From Opitutia bacterium (GTDB taxonomy: Bacteria; Verrucomicrobiota; Verrucomicrobiia; Opitutales; Opitutaceae), in contig JACPPI010000004.1 in assembly GCA_016190985.1 (NCBI GenBank), positions 1 through 64,000 of the forward strand: DNA of 64,000 bases. Reading direction: 5' to 3'. Below the pieces are notes generated by a model. That model made no database searches and had not been told where the DNA came from. It was given only the letters and a program-made list of their open reading frames with translations. The position numbers were made by a program, and so were the translations under genes. Shown here one piece after another: positions 17,488 through 26,256 of this stretch. Numbering within the stretch: the first letter of the stretch is position 1; each line of letters begins with the position of its first letter.

Positions 17488-18546
17488 ATGACCGCTCACG
17501 CCCGCATTGCGGTGGACGCGATGGGAGGCGACCTCGGGCCATCGGAAGTCGTCGAGGCTGTCAAACTCGCGCTGGCCGACCCCACGATCAACCCGATCAC
17601 GCTCATCGGGGACCAGGCCGTGTTGGAGCCGCTGGTCACCGCCGCCGGCCTGGCCGGCCATCCCAGACTCTCCCTCGCGCACGCCTCCGAGGTGATCACG
17701 ATGGAGGACAAGCCCCTGCGGGCCATCGCGCGCAAGAAGGACTCCTCCATGGTGCGCGGCTTCAACCTGATCAAGGACGGCACCGCCGCCGCGTTCGTCA
17801 GCTCCGGCAACACCGGCGCCCTCATGGCCGGCAGCAAGCTCATCGTCGGCTCCATCGGCGGCGTCGACCGCCCCGTGCTCGGCGCCGTCATTCCGCGCGA
17901 GAACGGCCATTTCATCCTGATCGACGCCGGCGCCAACCCCGAGGCGGCCGCCGAGCATCTGGTGCACAACGCCATCCTCGGCTCCGACTACGCGCGGGTC
18001 ATCCTCGGCTGCGAGGCCCCGCGCGTCGGCCTGCTCACCATCGGCACCGAGGAGGGCAAGGGCACCGCGCTGACCACCGAGGCGAACCTCCTGCTGAAAA
18101 AAATCGGCGGCCTCGTCAACTACGTCGGCCCCATCGAGGGCTTCCAGGTGTTCCGCGACCAGGTGGACGTGGTCGTGTGCGACGGCTTTGTCGGCAACAC
18201 GCTCCTCAAGACCTGGGAGTCGCTCGCCAAGTTCATCAGCGGCATGCTGCGCGACGAGATCAGACGCAACCCCGTGCGCCTGCTGGGCGGCGCGCTCGCC
18301 AAGGGGGCCTTCGACGTGCTGAAGGCCCGCATGAACCCCGACGCCTACGGCGGCGCGCCCCTGCTCGGCGTGCGCGGCAACATCCTCAAGGCCCACGGCT
18401 CGTCCAACCGGCATGCCTGGGTCAGCGCCATCCGCGCCGCCGCCAAGGTCATCCGCCAGGACCTTTATCACCGCATCGAGGCCGACGTCGCCAGCGCCAA
18501 CACGCTCATGGCGGCCCCGCCGCAACCGGCCCCGGCCGCCAGCTGA
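17488..18546 (+). CDS. plsX: phosphate acyltransferase
   Basis: Makes acyl-phosphate from acyl-ACP, the substrate of PlsY (encoded at 4381). It has 352 residues and begins with the family signature IAVDAMGGDLGP. Other conserved blocks: SSGNTGALMA, DAGANPE, GNEEGKG-like 'GTEEGKG', CDGFVGN and AHGSSN. The C-terminus is Pro/Ala-rich. It sits between rpmF and fabH; fabH starts eight bases after its stop. Confidence 0.96.
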   Translation: MTAHARIAVDAMGGDLGPSEVVEAVKLALADPTINPITLIGDQAVLEPLVTAAGLAGHPRLSLAHASEVITMEDKPLRAIARKKDSSMVRGFNLIKDGTAAAFVSSGNTGALMAGSKLIVGSIGGVDRPVLGAVIPRENGHFILIDAGANPEAAAEHLVHNAILGSDYARVILGCEAPRVGLLTIGTEEGKGTALTTEANLLLKKIGGLVNYVGPIEGFQVFRDQVDVVVCDGFVGNTLLKTWESLAKFISGMLRDEIRRNPVRLLGGALAKGAFDVLKARMNPDAYGGAPLLGVRGNILKAHGSSNRHAWVSAIRAAAKVIRQDLYHRIEADVASANTLMAAPPQPAPAAS

Positions 18547-18554
18547 TTTTCCCC

Positions 18555-19541
18555 ATGGCCTCTGTCATCATCGCCGGAGTCGGCTCCTACGCGCCCGAGA
18601 AGGTGCTCACCAACGACGACCTCTCCAAGATCGTCGACACCTCGGACGAGTGGATCTTCAGCCGCTCCGGCATCCGCGAGCGCCGCATCGCCGCCGCGGA
18701 CGAGGCCTGCTCCGACCTCGCCGTCAAGGCCGCCACCGCCGCGCTCGCCGACGCCAGGATGAAGGCCGGCGACATCGACCTGCTCATCATCGCCACGGCG
18801 TCGCCCGACACCCCCCTGCCCTCGACCGCCTGCTACGTGCAGCACAAGCTCGGCGTGCCGGCCCATGCGACCTGCTTCGACATCGCCGCCGCCTGCTCCG
18901 GCTTCCTCTACGCCCTCGAGATCGCCTACGGCCAGCTGCTCACCAACCGTTACAAGCGCGCCCTCATCATCGGCGCGGAGAAACTCTCCTCCGTCACCGA
19001 CTGGACCGACCGCACCACCTGCGTGCTCTTCGGCGACGCCGCCGGCGCCGCCGTGCTCCACAAGGTCGACCAGCCCGGCATCGGCATCCTCGGCTCCGAC
19101 CTCGGCGCCGACGGCGAGTTCGCCGACAACCTCTACATCTCCGCCGGCGGCAGCAAGCGCCCGGCCGACGCCCAGTCCGTGGCCGAGCGCGCCCACTGCA
19201 TCCGCATGAACGGCCGCGAGGTCTTCAAGAGCGCCGTGCGCGTCATGGAGACCGTCGCCCGGGAAATGATGGAACAACACAACCTCACGCCTGACCAAAT
19301 CAACCTCGTGATCCCCCACCAGGCCAACATCCGCATCATCGAGTCGCTCGCCTCCAGCCTGAAGGTGCCGATGGAGCGCGTCTACGTGAACCTCGACCGC
19401 TACGGCAACACCTCCTCCGCCTCCATCCCGCTCGCCCTCGACGAGGCCCGCCGCGCCGGCCGCATCCAGCCCGGCGACCTCACCCTCCTCGTCGCCTTTG
19501 GCGCTGGCTTGACCTACGGCGCCACTCTTATTCGCTGGTGA
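18555..19541 (+). CDS. fabH: 3-oxoacyl-ACP synthase III
   Basis: Starts fatty acid elongation by condensing acetyl-CoA with malonyl-ACP. The ATG at 18555 gives 328 residues beginning MASVIIAGVGSYAPEKVLTN. The Cys-His-Asn triad is visible: C114 in AAACSGFLYA, His in IPHQANIRI, Asn in YGNTSSASIP. Typical length. Eight bases after plsX, with leader GATTTTCCCC; the stop overlaps a possible GTG start of the next gene. Confidence 0.96.
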   Translation: MASVIIAGVGSYAPEKVLTNDDLSKIVDTSDEWIFSRSGIRERRIAAADEACSDLAVKAATAALADARMKAGDIDLLIIATASPDTPLPSTACYVQHKLGVPAHATCFDIAAACSGFLYALEIAYGQLLTNRYKRALIIGAEKLSSVTDWTDRTTCVLFGDAAGAAVLHKVDQPGIGILGSDLGADGEFADNLYISAGGSKRPADAQSVAERAHCIRMNGREVFKSAVRVMETVAREMMEQHNLTPDQINLVIPHQANIRIIESLASSLKVPMERVYVNLDRYGNTSSASIPLALDEARRAGRIQPGDLTLLVAFGAGLTYGATLIRW

Positions 19542-19552
19542 CCACCCGTTTC

Positions 19553-20629
19553 ATGCGCCGCCTTTCCCTCTCCCTCCTCCTCGCCGCCTCCGCTGCCTCG
19601 CTTCTGGTTCCGGCCCGCCTGGCCGCCGACCTCGTCTGGACCCCGCAGGGGGGCTGGAAGGCCGAGGGCGGCGTGCTCGCCGAATTCACCGGCGAACAGG
19701 GCCGCAACGCCCTCGACTCGATGAACAAGGCCCGCGCCGCCGAGGAATCCGGCCACGCCAGGTCCGCCCTGAAGCTCTACCTCGGCGTCCAGAAGAGGTA
19801 TCCCAATTCCGTCTTCGCCCCGGAGGCGCTCTACCGCGCCGGCCGCATCCAGCAGCAGCGCCTCGCCTACTACCAGGCCTTCGAGACCTACCAGCAGATG
19901 GTGTCCCGTTATCCGAACTCGGAAAAGTTCACCCAGGTCATCGGCGAGCAGTATCGCATCGCCTCGGATCTCTTCGCCGGCAAGCGGCCCCGCCTCTGGG
20001 GCTTCCTGCCGGGGTTCAAGAACCGCGATCGCGCCCTCGAGTTTTTCGAGACCATCGTGAAGTCCGCCCCTTTCAGCGACTATGCCCCGCTCTCGCTGAT
20101 GAACGCCTCCCGCGGCTACAAGCAGAAAGGCGAGACCGAGGCCGCGATCGACGCCCTCGACCGCATGATCAACACCTACCCGCGCAGCACCCTCACGCCC
20201 GACGCCTACCTCAAGATCGCCGAGACCCACGCCTCGCTCGTGGACGGTCCGCTCTACGACCAGGCCTCCACCAAGCAGGCCGTCACCTACTACGAGGACT
20301 ACATGATCCTCTTCCCCGGCGACGCCGGCATGGTCCAGGCGGAGAGCGGCCTCGACAAAATGAAAACCGTCCTGGCCCGGAGCAAGCTGACCATCGCCGA
20401 CTACTACTACAAGCATCGCAGGAACTACAAGGCCGCCCGGGTCTTCTACAACGAGGCGATCACCGTCTATCCCGACTCGGCCGTGGCCAAACAGGCGCGC
20501 GAGAAGCTGGTCGATATCGACGCCAAGCTCGAAGCCCAGGCCGCGGTGGCGGCCGGCCAGCCCGCGCCCCAGTCGGCCGCGCCCAAGGCCGCCGAGCCCA
20601 AGAAGAAAAAGCGTTTCCTGCTGTTCTGA
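19553..20629 (+). CDS. BamD-like outer membrane assembly TPR protein
   Basis: 358 residues from the ATG at 19553 (a GTG at 19538 overlapping the fabH stop would add five). The signal peptide MRRLSLSLLLAASAASLLVP precedes AARLAAD; no clear lipobox is seen. Four to five TPR-like units of the BamD/YfiO kind follow (ALKLYLGVQKRYPNSVFAPEALYRAG; YYQAFETYQQMVSRYPNS; ALDRMINTYPRSTLTPDAYL; ARVFYNEAITVYPDS). The C-terminal tail is Ala/Pro/Lys-rich. The missing lipidation cysteine distinguishes it from classical BamD. The next gene encodes an LptE-like lipoprotein, so both probably serve the outer membrane. Confidence 0.78.
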   Translation: MRRLSLSLLLAASAASLLVPARLAADLVWTPQGGWKAEGGVLAEFTGEQGRNALDSMNKARAAEESGHARSALKLYLGVQKRYPNSVFAPEALYRAGRIQQQRLAYYQAFETYQQMVSRYPNSEKFTQVIGEQYRIASDLFAGKRPRLWGFLPGFKNRDRALEFFETIVKSAPFSDYAPLSLMNASRGYKQKGETEAAIDALDRMINTYPRSTLTPDAYLKIAETHASLVDGPLYDQASTKQAVTYYEDYMILFPGDAGMVQAESGLDKMKTVLARSKLTIADYYYKHRRNYKAARVFYNEAITVYPDSAVAKQAREKLVDIDAKLEAQAAVAAGQPAPQSAAPKAAEPKKKKRFLLF

Positions 20630-20650
20630 GGAAAATCCCGGCCTCGTTTC

Positions 20651-20734
20651 TGTCATCCTGAGCGCAGCGTAGAATCCAGTGCCCTCGGATGCCATGTTCG
20701 CCCACTCTGGATCCTTCGCTGCGCTGAGAATGAC
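20651..20734. repeat. dispersed repeat family A, full palindromic unit overlapping the next gene start
   Basis: Left arm TGTCATCCTGAGCGCAGCGT then AGAATCC; right arm GGATCCTTCGCTGCGCTGAG then AATGAC. The ATG inside the right arm (20730) is the start codon used by the LptE-like gene. Confidence 0.8.
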
Positions 20735-21251
20735 TCGGGCGGGATTTCTGTTCTCCGTCCTCTGTTCTCTGACCGCGGTCCTCTGCTTCACCGCCTGCGC
20801 CCACTACCGGCTGGGCCCGGGTGCCGCCCCGAAGTTCTCCACCCTCTTCATCGCGCCGGTCACGACGGAGGCGCTGCTTCCCCAGGCCCGCGAGCTTGTG
20901 ACCACCCAGCTCCGCGAGGCTTTTCTCCGCGACGGCCGGGTCACGCTGGTCAACTCGCCCGCCCAGGCCGACGCCGTGCTGCAGCTCTCGCTCACGGGCT
21001 ACGACCGGACGGTGGCGGTCTCGCGGCAGGACGACACCGGCCTCGCGCGGCGTTTCGATGTCACCCTCCGCGCCCAGGCCACGCTGACCGACCGGCGCAC
21101 CAAGCAGGCCTTCTTCACCCAGCGCCCGGTGACCGCCAAGCGCGGCATCTTCACCGACAGCGGCCTGGTGCCCGCCGAGTTCCAGGGGCTGCCGCTGCTC
21201 GCCGAGCAACTGGCCGTCGAGGCGACGCACGCGGTGCTCGACACCTGGTGA
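20730..21251 (+). CDS. LptE-like LPS-assembly lipoprotein
   Basis: 173 residues from the ATG at 20730. A hydrophobic signal ends in the lipobox-like CFTAC, so the mature protein would be lipidated at that Cys and anchored in the outer membrane. After it come YRLGPG, FSTLFIAPV and LVTTQLREAFLRDGRVTLV, the fold pattern of the LptE/secreted LptE-like family that plugs the LptD barrel. The start codon lies in a dispersed family A repeat, and the signal peptide coding region (20749-20790) consists of the C/T-rich family C repeat. It follows the BamD-like gene. Confidence 0.75.
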   Translation: MTRAGFLFSVLCSLTAVLCFTACAHYRLGPGAAPKFSTLFIAPVTTEALLPQARELVTTQLREAFLRDGRVTLVNSPAQADAVLQLSLTGYDRTVAVSRQDDTGLARRFDVTLRAQATLTDRRTKQAFFTQRPVTAKRGIFTDSGLVPAEFQGLPLLAEQLAVEATHAVLDTW

Positions 21252-21252
21252 T

Positions 21253-21307
21253 GGAGGCGGGGTGCCCCCACCCCGCAGGATACGGCGGCCGAGGGCGTCC
21301 GCCCTCC
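21253..21307. repeat. family B-related GC-rich inverted repeat
   Basis: Begins GGAGGCGGGGTGCCCCCACC and ends GGGCGTCCGCCCTCC, so the ends GGAGG/CCTCC pair and each half folds on itself. It resembles the element at 2989-3060. Located directly after the LptE-like stop codon. A family C C/T-rich tract (21339-21370) follows, up to the rpe start. Confidence 0.65.
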
Positions 21308-21370
21308 ACGATGAAACAAATGGTTGAGCCTTGGCTGGCCTCCGTCATCTGTCTTCTGACCTCTGACCTC

Positions 21371-22033
21371 ATGCCGCTTCCTCCCCTCCTCGCTCCTTCC
21401 CTCCTCGCCGGCGACCACGCCAACCTCGCGGCCAGCGCCCGGGCCGTGGCGGACTGCGGCGCGCCCTGGCTGCATTGCGACATCATGGACGGGCATTTCG
21501 TGCCCAACCTGACCTTCGGCCCCGAAACCCTCGCCGCGCTGCGCCGCGCGGGCTCCAAGCTGTTCCTCGACACGCACCTGATGCTCGCCGAGCCGCAGAA
21601 ATACATCGGGCCCTTTGCCCAGGCGGGCGCCAACCTGATCAGCATCCACATCGAGCCCGCTTACGACCATCGCGGCACCCTCGCCCGCATCCGCCGGCTC
21701 GGCTGCCAATGCGGCATCGTGGTGAATCCCGGCACGCCCGCTTCGTCCATCGAGCATCTGCTGGGCGACGTTGATCTCGTGCTCGTGATGACCGTGCAAC
21801 CCGGCTTCGGCGGCCAGCCCTTCCGGCGCGACATGCTGCCCAAGCTCCGCGAAATCGACGGCTGGCGGCGCGCGCGCGGCCTGGATTTCCGCCTCGAGGT
21901 CGATGGCGGCATCGATCTCGCCACCGCCCGCGAATGCCGCGCCGCCGGCGCGGACACGCTGGTCGCCGGCACCTCGTTCTTCAAGGCGGCGGACAAGGCC
22001 GCGTTTGCCGCGGAGATTCTCCGGCCGGCCTGA
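21371..22033 (+). CDS. rpe: ribulose-phosphate 3-epimerase
   Basis: Interconverts ribulose-5-phosphate and xylulose-5-phosphate. The ATG at 21371 gives 220 residues beginning MPLPPLLAPSLLAGDHANL. TIM-barrel motifs are intact: LHCDIMDGHFVPNLTFGP, DTHLM, VMTVQPGFGGQ, EVDGGI and AGTSFF. The leader is a C/T-rich family C repeat. The stop overlaps the next start (TGATG), so the GNAT gene is probably translated from the same message. Confidence 0.95.
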   Translation: MPLPPLLAPSLLAGDHANLAASARAVADCGAPWLHCDIMDGHFVPNLTFGPETLAALRRAGSKLFLDTHLMLAEPQKYIGPFAQAGANLISIHIEPAYDHRGTLARIRRLGCQCGIVVNPGTPASSIEHLLGDVDLVLVMTVQPGFGGQPFRRDMLPKLREIDGWRRARGLDFRLEVDGGIDLATARECRAAGADTLVAGTSFFKAADKAAFAAEILRPA

Positions 22034-22494
22034 TGTCCGCCCTCGAACACCGCCACGGCGCCTACCTGATTTCCGACGACCCTGCGCGTCTGGATGCCGT
22101 CGCCATCCATGGTTACCTGACCCGTTCGTATTGGAGCGAAAACATCCCGCTCGAGACCGTGCAACGGGCCTTGCACGGCTCGCTGTGCATCGGAGCCTAC
22201 GCCGCCGGCGGCGAACAGGTCGGGCTCGTGCGCATCATCTCCGACCACGCCACCTACGCTTATCTCTGCGATGTCTATGTGTTGGAGGAGCACCGCGGCC
22301 ACGGCCTGGCCAAGACCATGCTCGCCCTGACCCTGCGCCATCCGAAGCTGCAAGGCCTGCGCACCTGGAGCCTCCGCACCCGCGACGCCCACGGCCTCTA
22401 CGCGCCCTTCGGCTTCAAGCCGGTCGAACACCCCGAGAGCTACATGGTCCTGCGCTTCCCCGACGTTTACCGGCAGGTCGGCGACGACGAATAA
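22033..22494 (+). CDS. GNAT family N-acetyltransferase
   Basis: 153 residues from the ATG at 22033 overlapping the rpe stop. The acetyl-CoA binding region is VYVLEEHRGHGLAKTML (R/Q-x-x-G-x-G/A type), with LYAPFGFKPVEHPESYM near the end. The N-terminal YLISDDPARLD and LTRSYWSENIP are typical of a small, widespread GNAT subgroup of unknown substrate. Its stop abuts the stop of the convergent solute-binding gene. Confidence 0.88.
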   Translation: MSALEHRHGAYLISDDPARLDAVAIHGYLTRSYWSENIPLETVQRALHGSLCIGAYAAGGEQVGLVRIISDHATYAYLCDVYVLEEHRGHGLAKTMLALTLRHPKLQGLRTWSLRTRDAHGLYAPFGFKPVEHPESYMVLRFPDVYRQVGDDE

Positions 22495-24126
22495 TCAGCG
22501 CGCCGCCGCCCGGGCGAGTTCCGCCGCCTTCTGATATTGGGCGCGGAACCGGCCGGCGAGTTCGCGGGCCAGGAGAATTTCATCGACGCGGTTCTTGGAA
22601 GTCAGGGCCGGCACGATGCGGTCTTTCATCCGGGGATACGACACCGCCGACAGGTCGTTCAGCACCGCGACCGCATCCGGCGGAAACCCGGCCCGGATTA
22701 TTTCCTTCCACGCCGCCACCAGCTCGGGATGCGGATCAAGGCACATGACGCGGACGATGAAAGCCATCGCCCGGAATTTCTCCCCGCCGGTCCAGGCGCC
22801 GTTGTAGATGAGCGGGTTGGCCCCGGCATAGGGATCCACCCCGGGATCGGAACGGTATTTGTCGAACTCCGGGACGTAGAAATCGCGGCGGATGGGCAGC
22901 CGCCGCAGCTCATAGCGGTCGGGCCCGCCGGGCGTGCCCGGCCGGAAATTCCACAGTTTCTGCGCCTCCATCGAGAGCGCATACTCGATGAACGCCAGCG
23001 CCGCCTTCGCATTGGGCGCGCCGCGCAAGACCGCCATCGGGTCGGGCGAAAGCACGGTGCCATCCGGCGGCGAATGATAGCCGATGCGCCCGGGCGATCC
23101 GTCCACCCGCCGCGCGCCGCCCTGGAAACTGCCGCGCCCGTAGAAATCGATGCACATGCCGACGGCGGAGTTGCCCTGCACGACATCGATGGGCGGCTTC
23201 TGCGAGGTGTCGGTGAAATAGCGCGCATTGGCCCCGGCCAGTTGCAGCAGCCGCAGGCCGCTGATCCAACCGGCCTCGACCGCCTGCGCCTCCAGGCTCG
23301 CCCGGCCACGGCCCGTCTCCTTTTCGAGCCGGGTCCATTCCCGGTGGATGTGCTGCTGGATGACATTCTCAAAGGCCTTCGCCATGGAGCTGCTCTTCGT
23401 CGGGTCGCACAGCGCGATCTCGCCCTGCAACCGGGGATTCGCCAGGTCGTCCCAGTTGCGCGGCTCCTGCGTGATGCCGAGCCGCTGCAACGAGTCGCGG
23501 TTGTAGATCATGCCGTAGCTGCTCAGCACATCGCCGACCCACAGCCCCCGCTGGTCCCAATAGGGTTCGCCCGTGAAGGACTGCGGAATCACATCGTCGC
23601 GAAACCACTCGGGATGCAGCCGCATGATGCCCGAATCCACCAGCCTCCCCGCGTTGGCCTGGCGGATAAAATCAAAGCTGCCGCCGCCAAAAAAAACATC
23701 GATGCCGCAACTGACAGCGGATTCCAGGAAAGCCCGCCGCGCGGCCAGGGCCGCCGTGTCGTCCTCCGGGGTCTGGTCCGGCGTGAGGCCGGGGTTGGTG
23801 AAGGCCGCCTGCACCTCCGTGCTCCAGGCACGGCCGAGCTTCTTCGTCCAGTGGTTCTGGAAGGCGGAGACGTATTCGGACTCGAGAAACCGGGTGATCT
23901 CGCTGGTGCCGCCGATGACGCGCCAGTCGATGGCCACCGTCTTGCCGGTGCGGGCGCGATACCATTCGCGAAAGCCGCGGGCATACTCGTAGCGCAGAGC
24001 CTCGTTGTGCGGCGTGATGATGACCAGAACCTCGTCCGCGCGCTCGACGGGCGCGTGTCCCGGGCGGAAGAGGAACGGCAGCCCGACCACCGCCAGCAGG
24101 GCGATGATGATGAGAGCGCGCTTCAT
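22495..24126 (-). CDS. ABC transporter substrate-binding protein (family 1, iron/Fbp-like)
   Basis: 543 residues with an N-terminal signal or anchor (ALIIIALLAVVGLPFLF). The periplasmic-binding fold is suggested by VLVIITPHNEALRYEYARGF near the start, GSFDFIRQANAGRLV, NWDDLANPRLQGEIALCDP (the 'dL.dpk.kGkia..dP' block of Fbp/ThiB-type proteins) and ALAFIEYALS. Ligand unknown; with the neighbouring ATPase, a metal or sugar phosphate is plausible. It is about 150 residues longer than most members. The co-directional ATPase gene is upstream, but no permease lies between them. Confidence 0.82.
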   Translation of the reverse strand: MKRALIIIALLAVVGLPFLFRPGHAPVERADEVLVIITPHNEALRYEYARGFREWYRARTGKTVAIDWRVIGGTSEITRFLESEYVSAFQNHWTKKLGRAWSTEVQAAFTNPGLTPDQTPEDDTAALAARRAFLESAVSCGIDVFFGGGSFDFIRQANAGRLVDSGIMRLHPEWFRDDVIPQSFTGEPYWDQRGLWVGDVLSSYGMIYNRDSLQRLGITQEPRNWDDLANPRLQGEIALCDPTKSSSMAKAFENVIQQHIHREWTRLEKETGRGRASLEAQAVEAGWISGLRLLQLAGANARYFTDTSQKPPIDVVQGNSAVGMCIDFYGRGSFQGGARRVDGSPGRIGYHSPPDGTVLSPDPMAVLRGAPNAKAALAFIEYALSMEAQKLWNFRPGTPGGPDRYELRRLPIRRDFYVPEFDKYRSDPGVDPYAGANPLIYNGAWTGGEKFRAMAFIVRVMCLDPHPELVAAWKEIIRAGFPPDAVAVLNDLSAVSYPRMKDRIVPALTSKNRVDEILLARELAGRFRAQYQKAAELARAAAR

Positions 24127-24134
24127 GGGTGCAT

Positions 24135-24210
24135 TGTCATCGCGAGCCCGGCGGCGCCGGGCGTGGCGATCCAGCTGGATTGCCTCGTCGCTGTGCTCCT
24201 CGCAATGACA
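24135..24210. repeat. dispersed repeat, family A-like variant
   Basis: TGTCATCGCGAGC at the left and GCTCCTCGCAATGACA at the right are imperfect inverted arms; the internal GGCGATCCAGCTGGATTGCC is nearly palindromic. It fills the gap between ATPase and solute-binding genes. Confidence 0.65.
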
Positions 24211-24219
24211 GCCATAAAT

Positions 24220-25293
24220 TCAGCGCGCCAGCACGACCACGTCTTCCGGCGCCACTGTCGCATAGAGCTCGCCACGCGAGGGGCCGTCCACGAACCGCGG
24301 GTTACGCTCAAAGATCTTCAGCGCCGTGCCGTTACTGGTGACGAATTCGTATTGCGCCACCTCGCCCAGGTAGGTCGATTGCCCGATGCGGCCCCTGATG
24401 ACATTGCGCGACTCCGGGTTGCGATGCAGCTCCCAGCACTCCGGCCGGATGGAGACCGTGACCTCCGCGCCTTCCGGCGGCCGGTGGCCCGGATCGCCGA
24501 CCACGCCTTCAAAACGACCGGCGGCGGTCTCGACTGTCACATGCTGTCCGGTCAGGCCGAGCACCTTGCCCGGGAGAAAATCTGTTTCGCCGATAAAATT
24601 GGCCACGGTTTTGCATGTCGGGCGCTTGTAGACCTCGCGCGGGGTGCCGACTTGCAGGATGCGCCCGCCATCCAGTATCGCCATGCGGTCGGCGATGGAG
24701 AGCGCCTCCTTCTGGTCGTGGGTGACGTAGACGGTCGTCAGCTTGAACTCCTGGCACACGCGGCGGATTTCCGAGCGCATCTCGAGCCGGAGCTTCGCGT
24801 CGAGGTTGGACAGAGGCTCGTCGAGCAGCAGGCAGCGCGGGCGGATGACGAGCGCGCGGGCCAGCGCGATGCGCTGCTGCTGCCCGCCGGAAAGCTGGTT
24901 GGGTTTGCGGTCGGCATATGGCTCCATGCGCACCGACGCCAGGGCCTCGGCCACCCGCCGACGGCGCTCCGCCTCCGGCACCTTGCGCTCCTCCAATCCG
25001 AAGGCGACATTGCCCGCCACGGTCATGTGCGGCCAGAGCGCGTAGCTCTGAAACATCATGCCGGTGTTCCGCTTGTGCGGCGCGAGGCGCGTCACGTCCT
25101 CGTCGCCAAAGAGGATGCGGCCTTTCTCCGGGATATAGAACCCCGCGAGGCTCCGGAGCAGCGTGGTCTTGCCGCAGCCGCTCGGCCCCAGCAGGAAGAA
25201 CAGCTCGCCGGGATTGATCGTCAGGTCGAGGGCCTGAAGCGCGACGACACTCCCGAATTGCTTGGTCAGTTGCTCAACCTGGATGGAAATCAT
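24220..25293 (-). CDS. ABC transporter ATP-binding protein (PotA/FbpC-like)
   Basis: The ATG at 25293 gives 357 residues beginning MISIQVEQLTKQFGSVVAL. Walker A GPSGCGKTT, Q-loop FQSYALWPHM, signature LSGGQQQRIALARAL, Walker B CLLLDEPLSNLD and H-loop YVTHDQ are all present. The C-terminal TOBE region (NFIGETDFLPGKV, SIRPE) puts it in the CUT1/Fe/polyamine importer class. It energises uptake for the solute-binding protein encoded just downstream; the permease must be elsewhere. Confidence 0.92.
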   Translation of the reverse strand: MISIQVEQLTKQFGSVVALQALDLTINPGELFFLLGPSGCGKTTLLRSLAGFYIPEKGRILFGDEDVTRLAPHKRNTGMMFQSYALWPHMTVAGNVAFGLEERKVPEAERRRRVAEALASVRMEPYADRKPNQLSGGQQQRIALARALVIRPRCLLLDEPLSNLDAKLRLEMRSEIRRVCQEFKLTTVYVTHDQKEALSIADRMAILDGGRILQVGTPREVYKRPTCKTVANFIGETDFLPGKVLGLTGQHVTVETAAGRFEGVVGDPGHRPPEGAEVTVSIRPECWELHRNPESRNVIRGRIGQSTYLGEVAQYEFVTSNGTALKIFERNPRFVDGPSRGELYATVAPEDVVVLAR

Positions 25294-25414
25294 GAGGGAT
25301 AGACACGCGCCCGGGCGAGGCAACCGCTCGCTCCCAGGTAAGTCAAAAAAATAACCCCGGGCGCTTGGCTCAACAGATATTGCCTTCGGGCAGTCTCGCG
25401 CCTTTTGTCCCGCA

Positions 25415-25978
25415 ATGCCCTCCCTGAAAGGTCCGCCCGAACTCAAGCACCTTGACCACATCCTCGTTACTCCGCTGGCCATCAAGCGCCGCATCGCCGC
25501 CTTGGGCGTCCAGCTGAACCGCGACTACGCCAGGAAGGACCTGATGGTCGTGGCCATCGTCAACGGCGCGCTGATCTTCACCGCCGACCTGCTGCGCCAG
25601 ATGCGCAGCCCGCTGCGGCTCGACTGCCTGCGTGCCTCCAGCTATCACGACGGCACCAAGGCGGTCCATGAGCCCCGGATCTTCGACTCCATGAAGCTCG
25701 ACGTGAAGGACCAGCACGTGCTCCTCGTCGACGACATCCTCGACACGGGCCGGACGCTCGCGGCCGTGGCCGGGCTCATCAAGGACAAGGGTGCGCTCTC
25801 CGTGAAGACCTGCGTGCTACTGGACAAGAAAGCGCGCCGCGCCGTGCCCTTCGAGGCGGACTATGTGGGCTTCGAAATCCCCAACGAGTTTGTCGTGGGC
25901 TACGGCCTCGATTTCAACGAACGCTACCGGAACCTCCCCTGCATCGGCGTCCTGAAGCCGAAATACTACGCCGCCTAA
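25415..25978 (+). CDS. hpt: hypoxanthine phosphoribosyltransferase
   Basis: Purine salvage enzyme joining hypoxanthine or guanine to PRPP. It has 187 residues. The PRPP loop is VLLVDDILDTGRTL, the N-terminal phosphate-binding turn is IVNGALIF, and the flexible-loop SY is in ASSYHDGT. DYVGFEIPNEFVVGYGLDF near the C-terminus is diagnostic for HPRT over other phosphoribosyltransferases. Monocistronic, just upstream of a tRNA gene. Confidence 0.95.
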   Translation: MPSLKGPPELKHLDHILVTPLAIKRRIAALGVQLNRDYARKDLMVVAIVNGALIFTADLLRQMRSPLRLDCLRASSYHDGTKAVHEPRIFDSMKLDVKDQHVLLVDDILDTGRTLAAVAGLIKDKGALSVKTCVLLDKKARRAVPFEADYVGFEIPNEFVVGYGLDFNERYRNLPCIGVLKPKYYAA

Positions 25979-26026
25979 AATGCCTTGCACTCCCCCGGCC
26001 CCGGCCTTTGCTTGCCGGCTCACCCC

Positions 26027-26116
26027 GGAGAGATGGCCGAGTGGCTGAAGGCACAGCTTTGCTAAAGCTGCATAGGGGAAACTCTATCGAGGGTTCGAAT
26101 CCCTCTCTCTCCGCCA
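26027..26116 (+). tRNA. tRNA-Ser (anticodon GCT), CCA encoded
   Basis: Acceptor stem GGAGAGA (26027-26033) pairs with TCTCTCC (26106-26112); discriminator G at 26113 and genomic CCA at 26114-26116. The anticodon stem CAGCT/AGCTG flanks loop TTGCTAA, giving anticodon GCT for AGC/AGU. A long variable arm (CATAGGGGAAACTCTATC) marks a class II tRNA. T-loop GGTTCGAATCC is standard. Confidence 0.95.
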
Positions 26117-26143
26117 CTTTCTTTCCAAGGTGGAAAGAAAAGT
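26116..26143 (+). terminator. hairpin after tRNA-Ser, possible terminator
   Basis: ACTTTCTTTCC (26116-26126) can pair with GGAAAGAAAAGT (26132-26143, one bulged A) around AAGGT, immediately after the tRNA 3' end. There is no T-run downstream on the plus strand, so termination or 3' processing is inferred from position only. Confidence 0.4.
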
Positions 26144-26256
26144 GCCCTCCGAAACGATGGCGCCGGTGGGCTTGTCCATTCACTGCAGCGCATGTCCCGG
26201 CAAATGTGCCGCCCCGGACCTGGCGACTGCTGCGTGAATCCGGGACCCGCCCGACC

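Noticed and set aside
22537-25302. 921-codon open frame on the plus strand across the ABC genes.
   Set aside because: Covers two well-supported minus-strand genes and the repeat between them; composition typical of an antisense frame.
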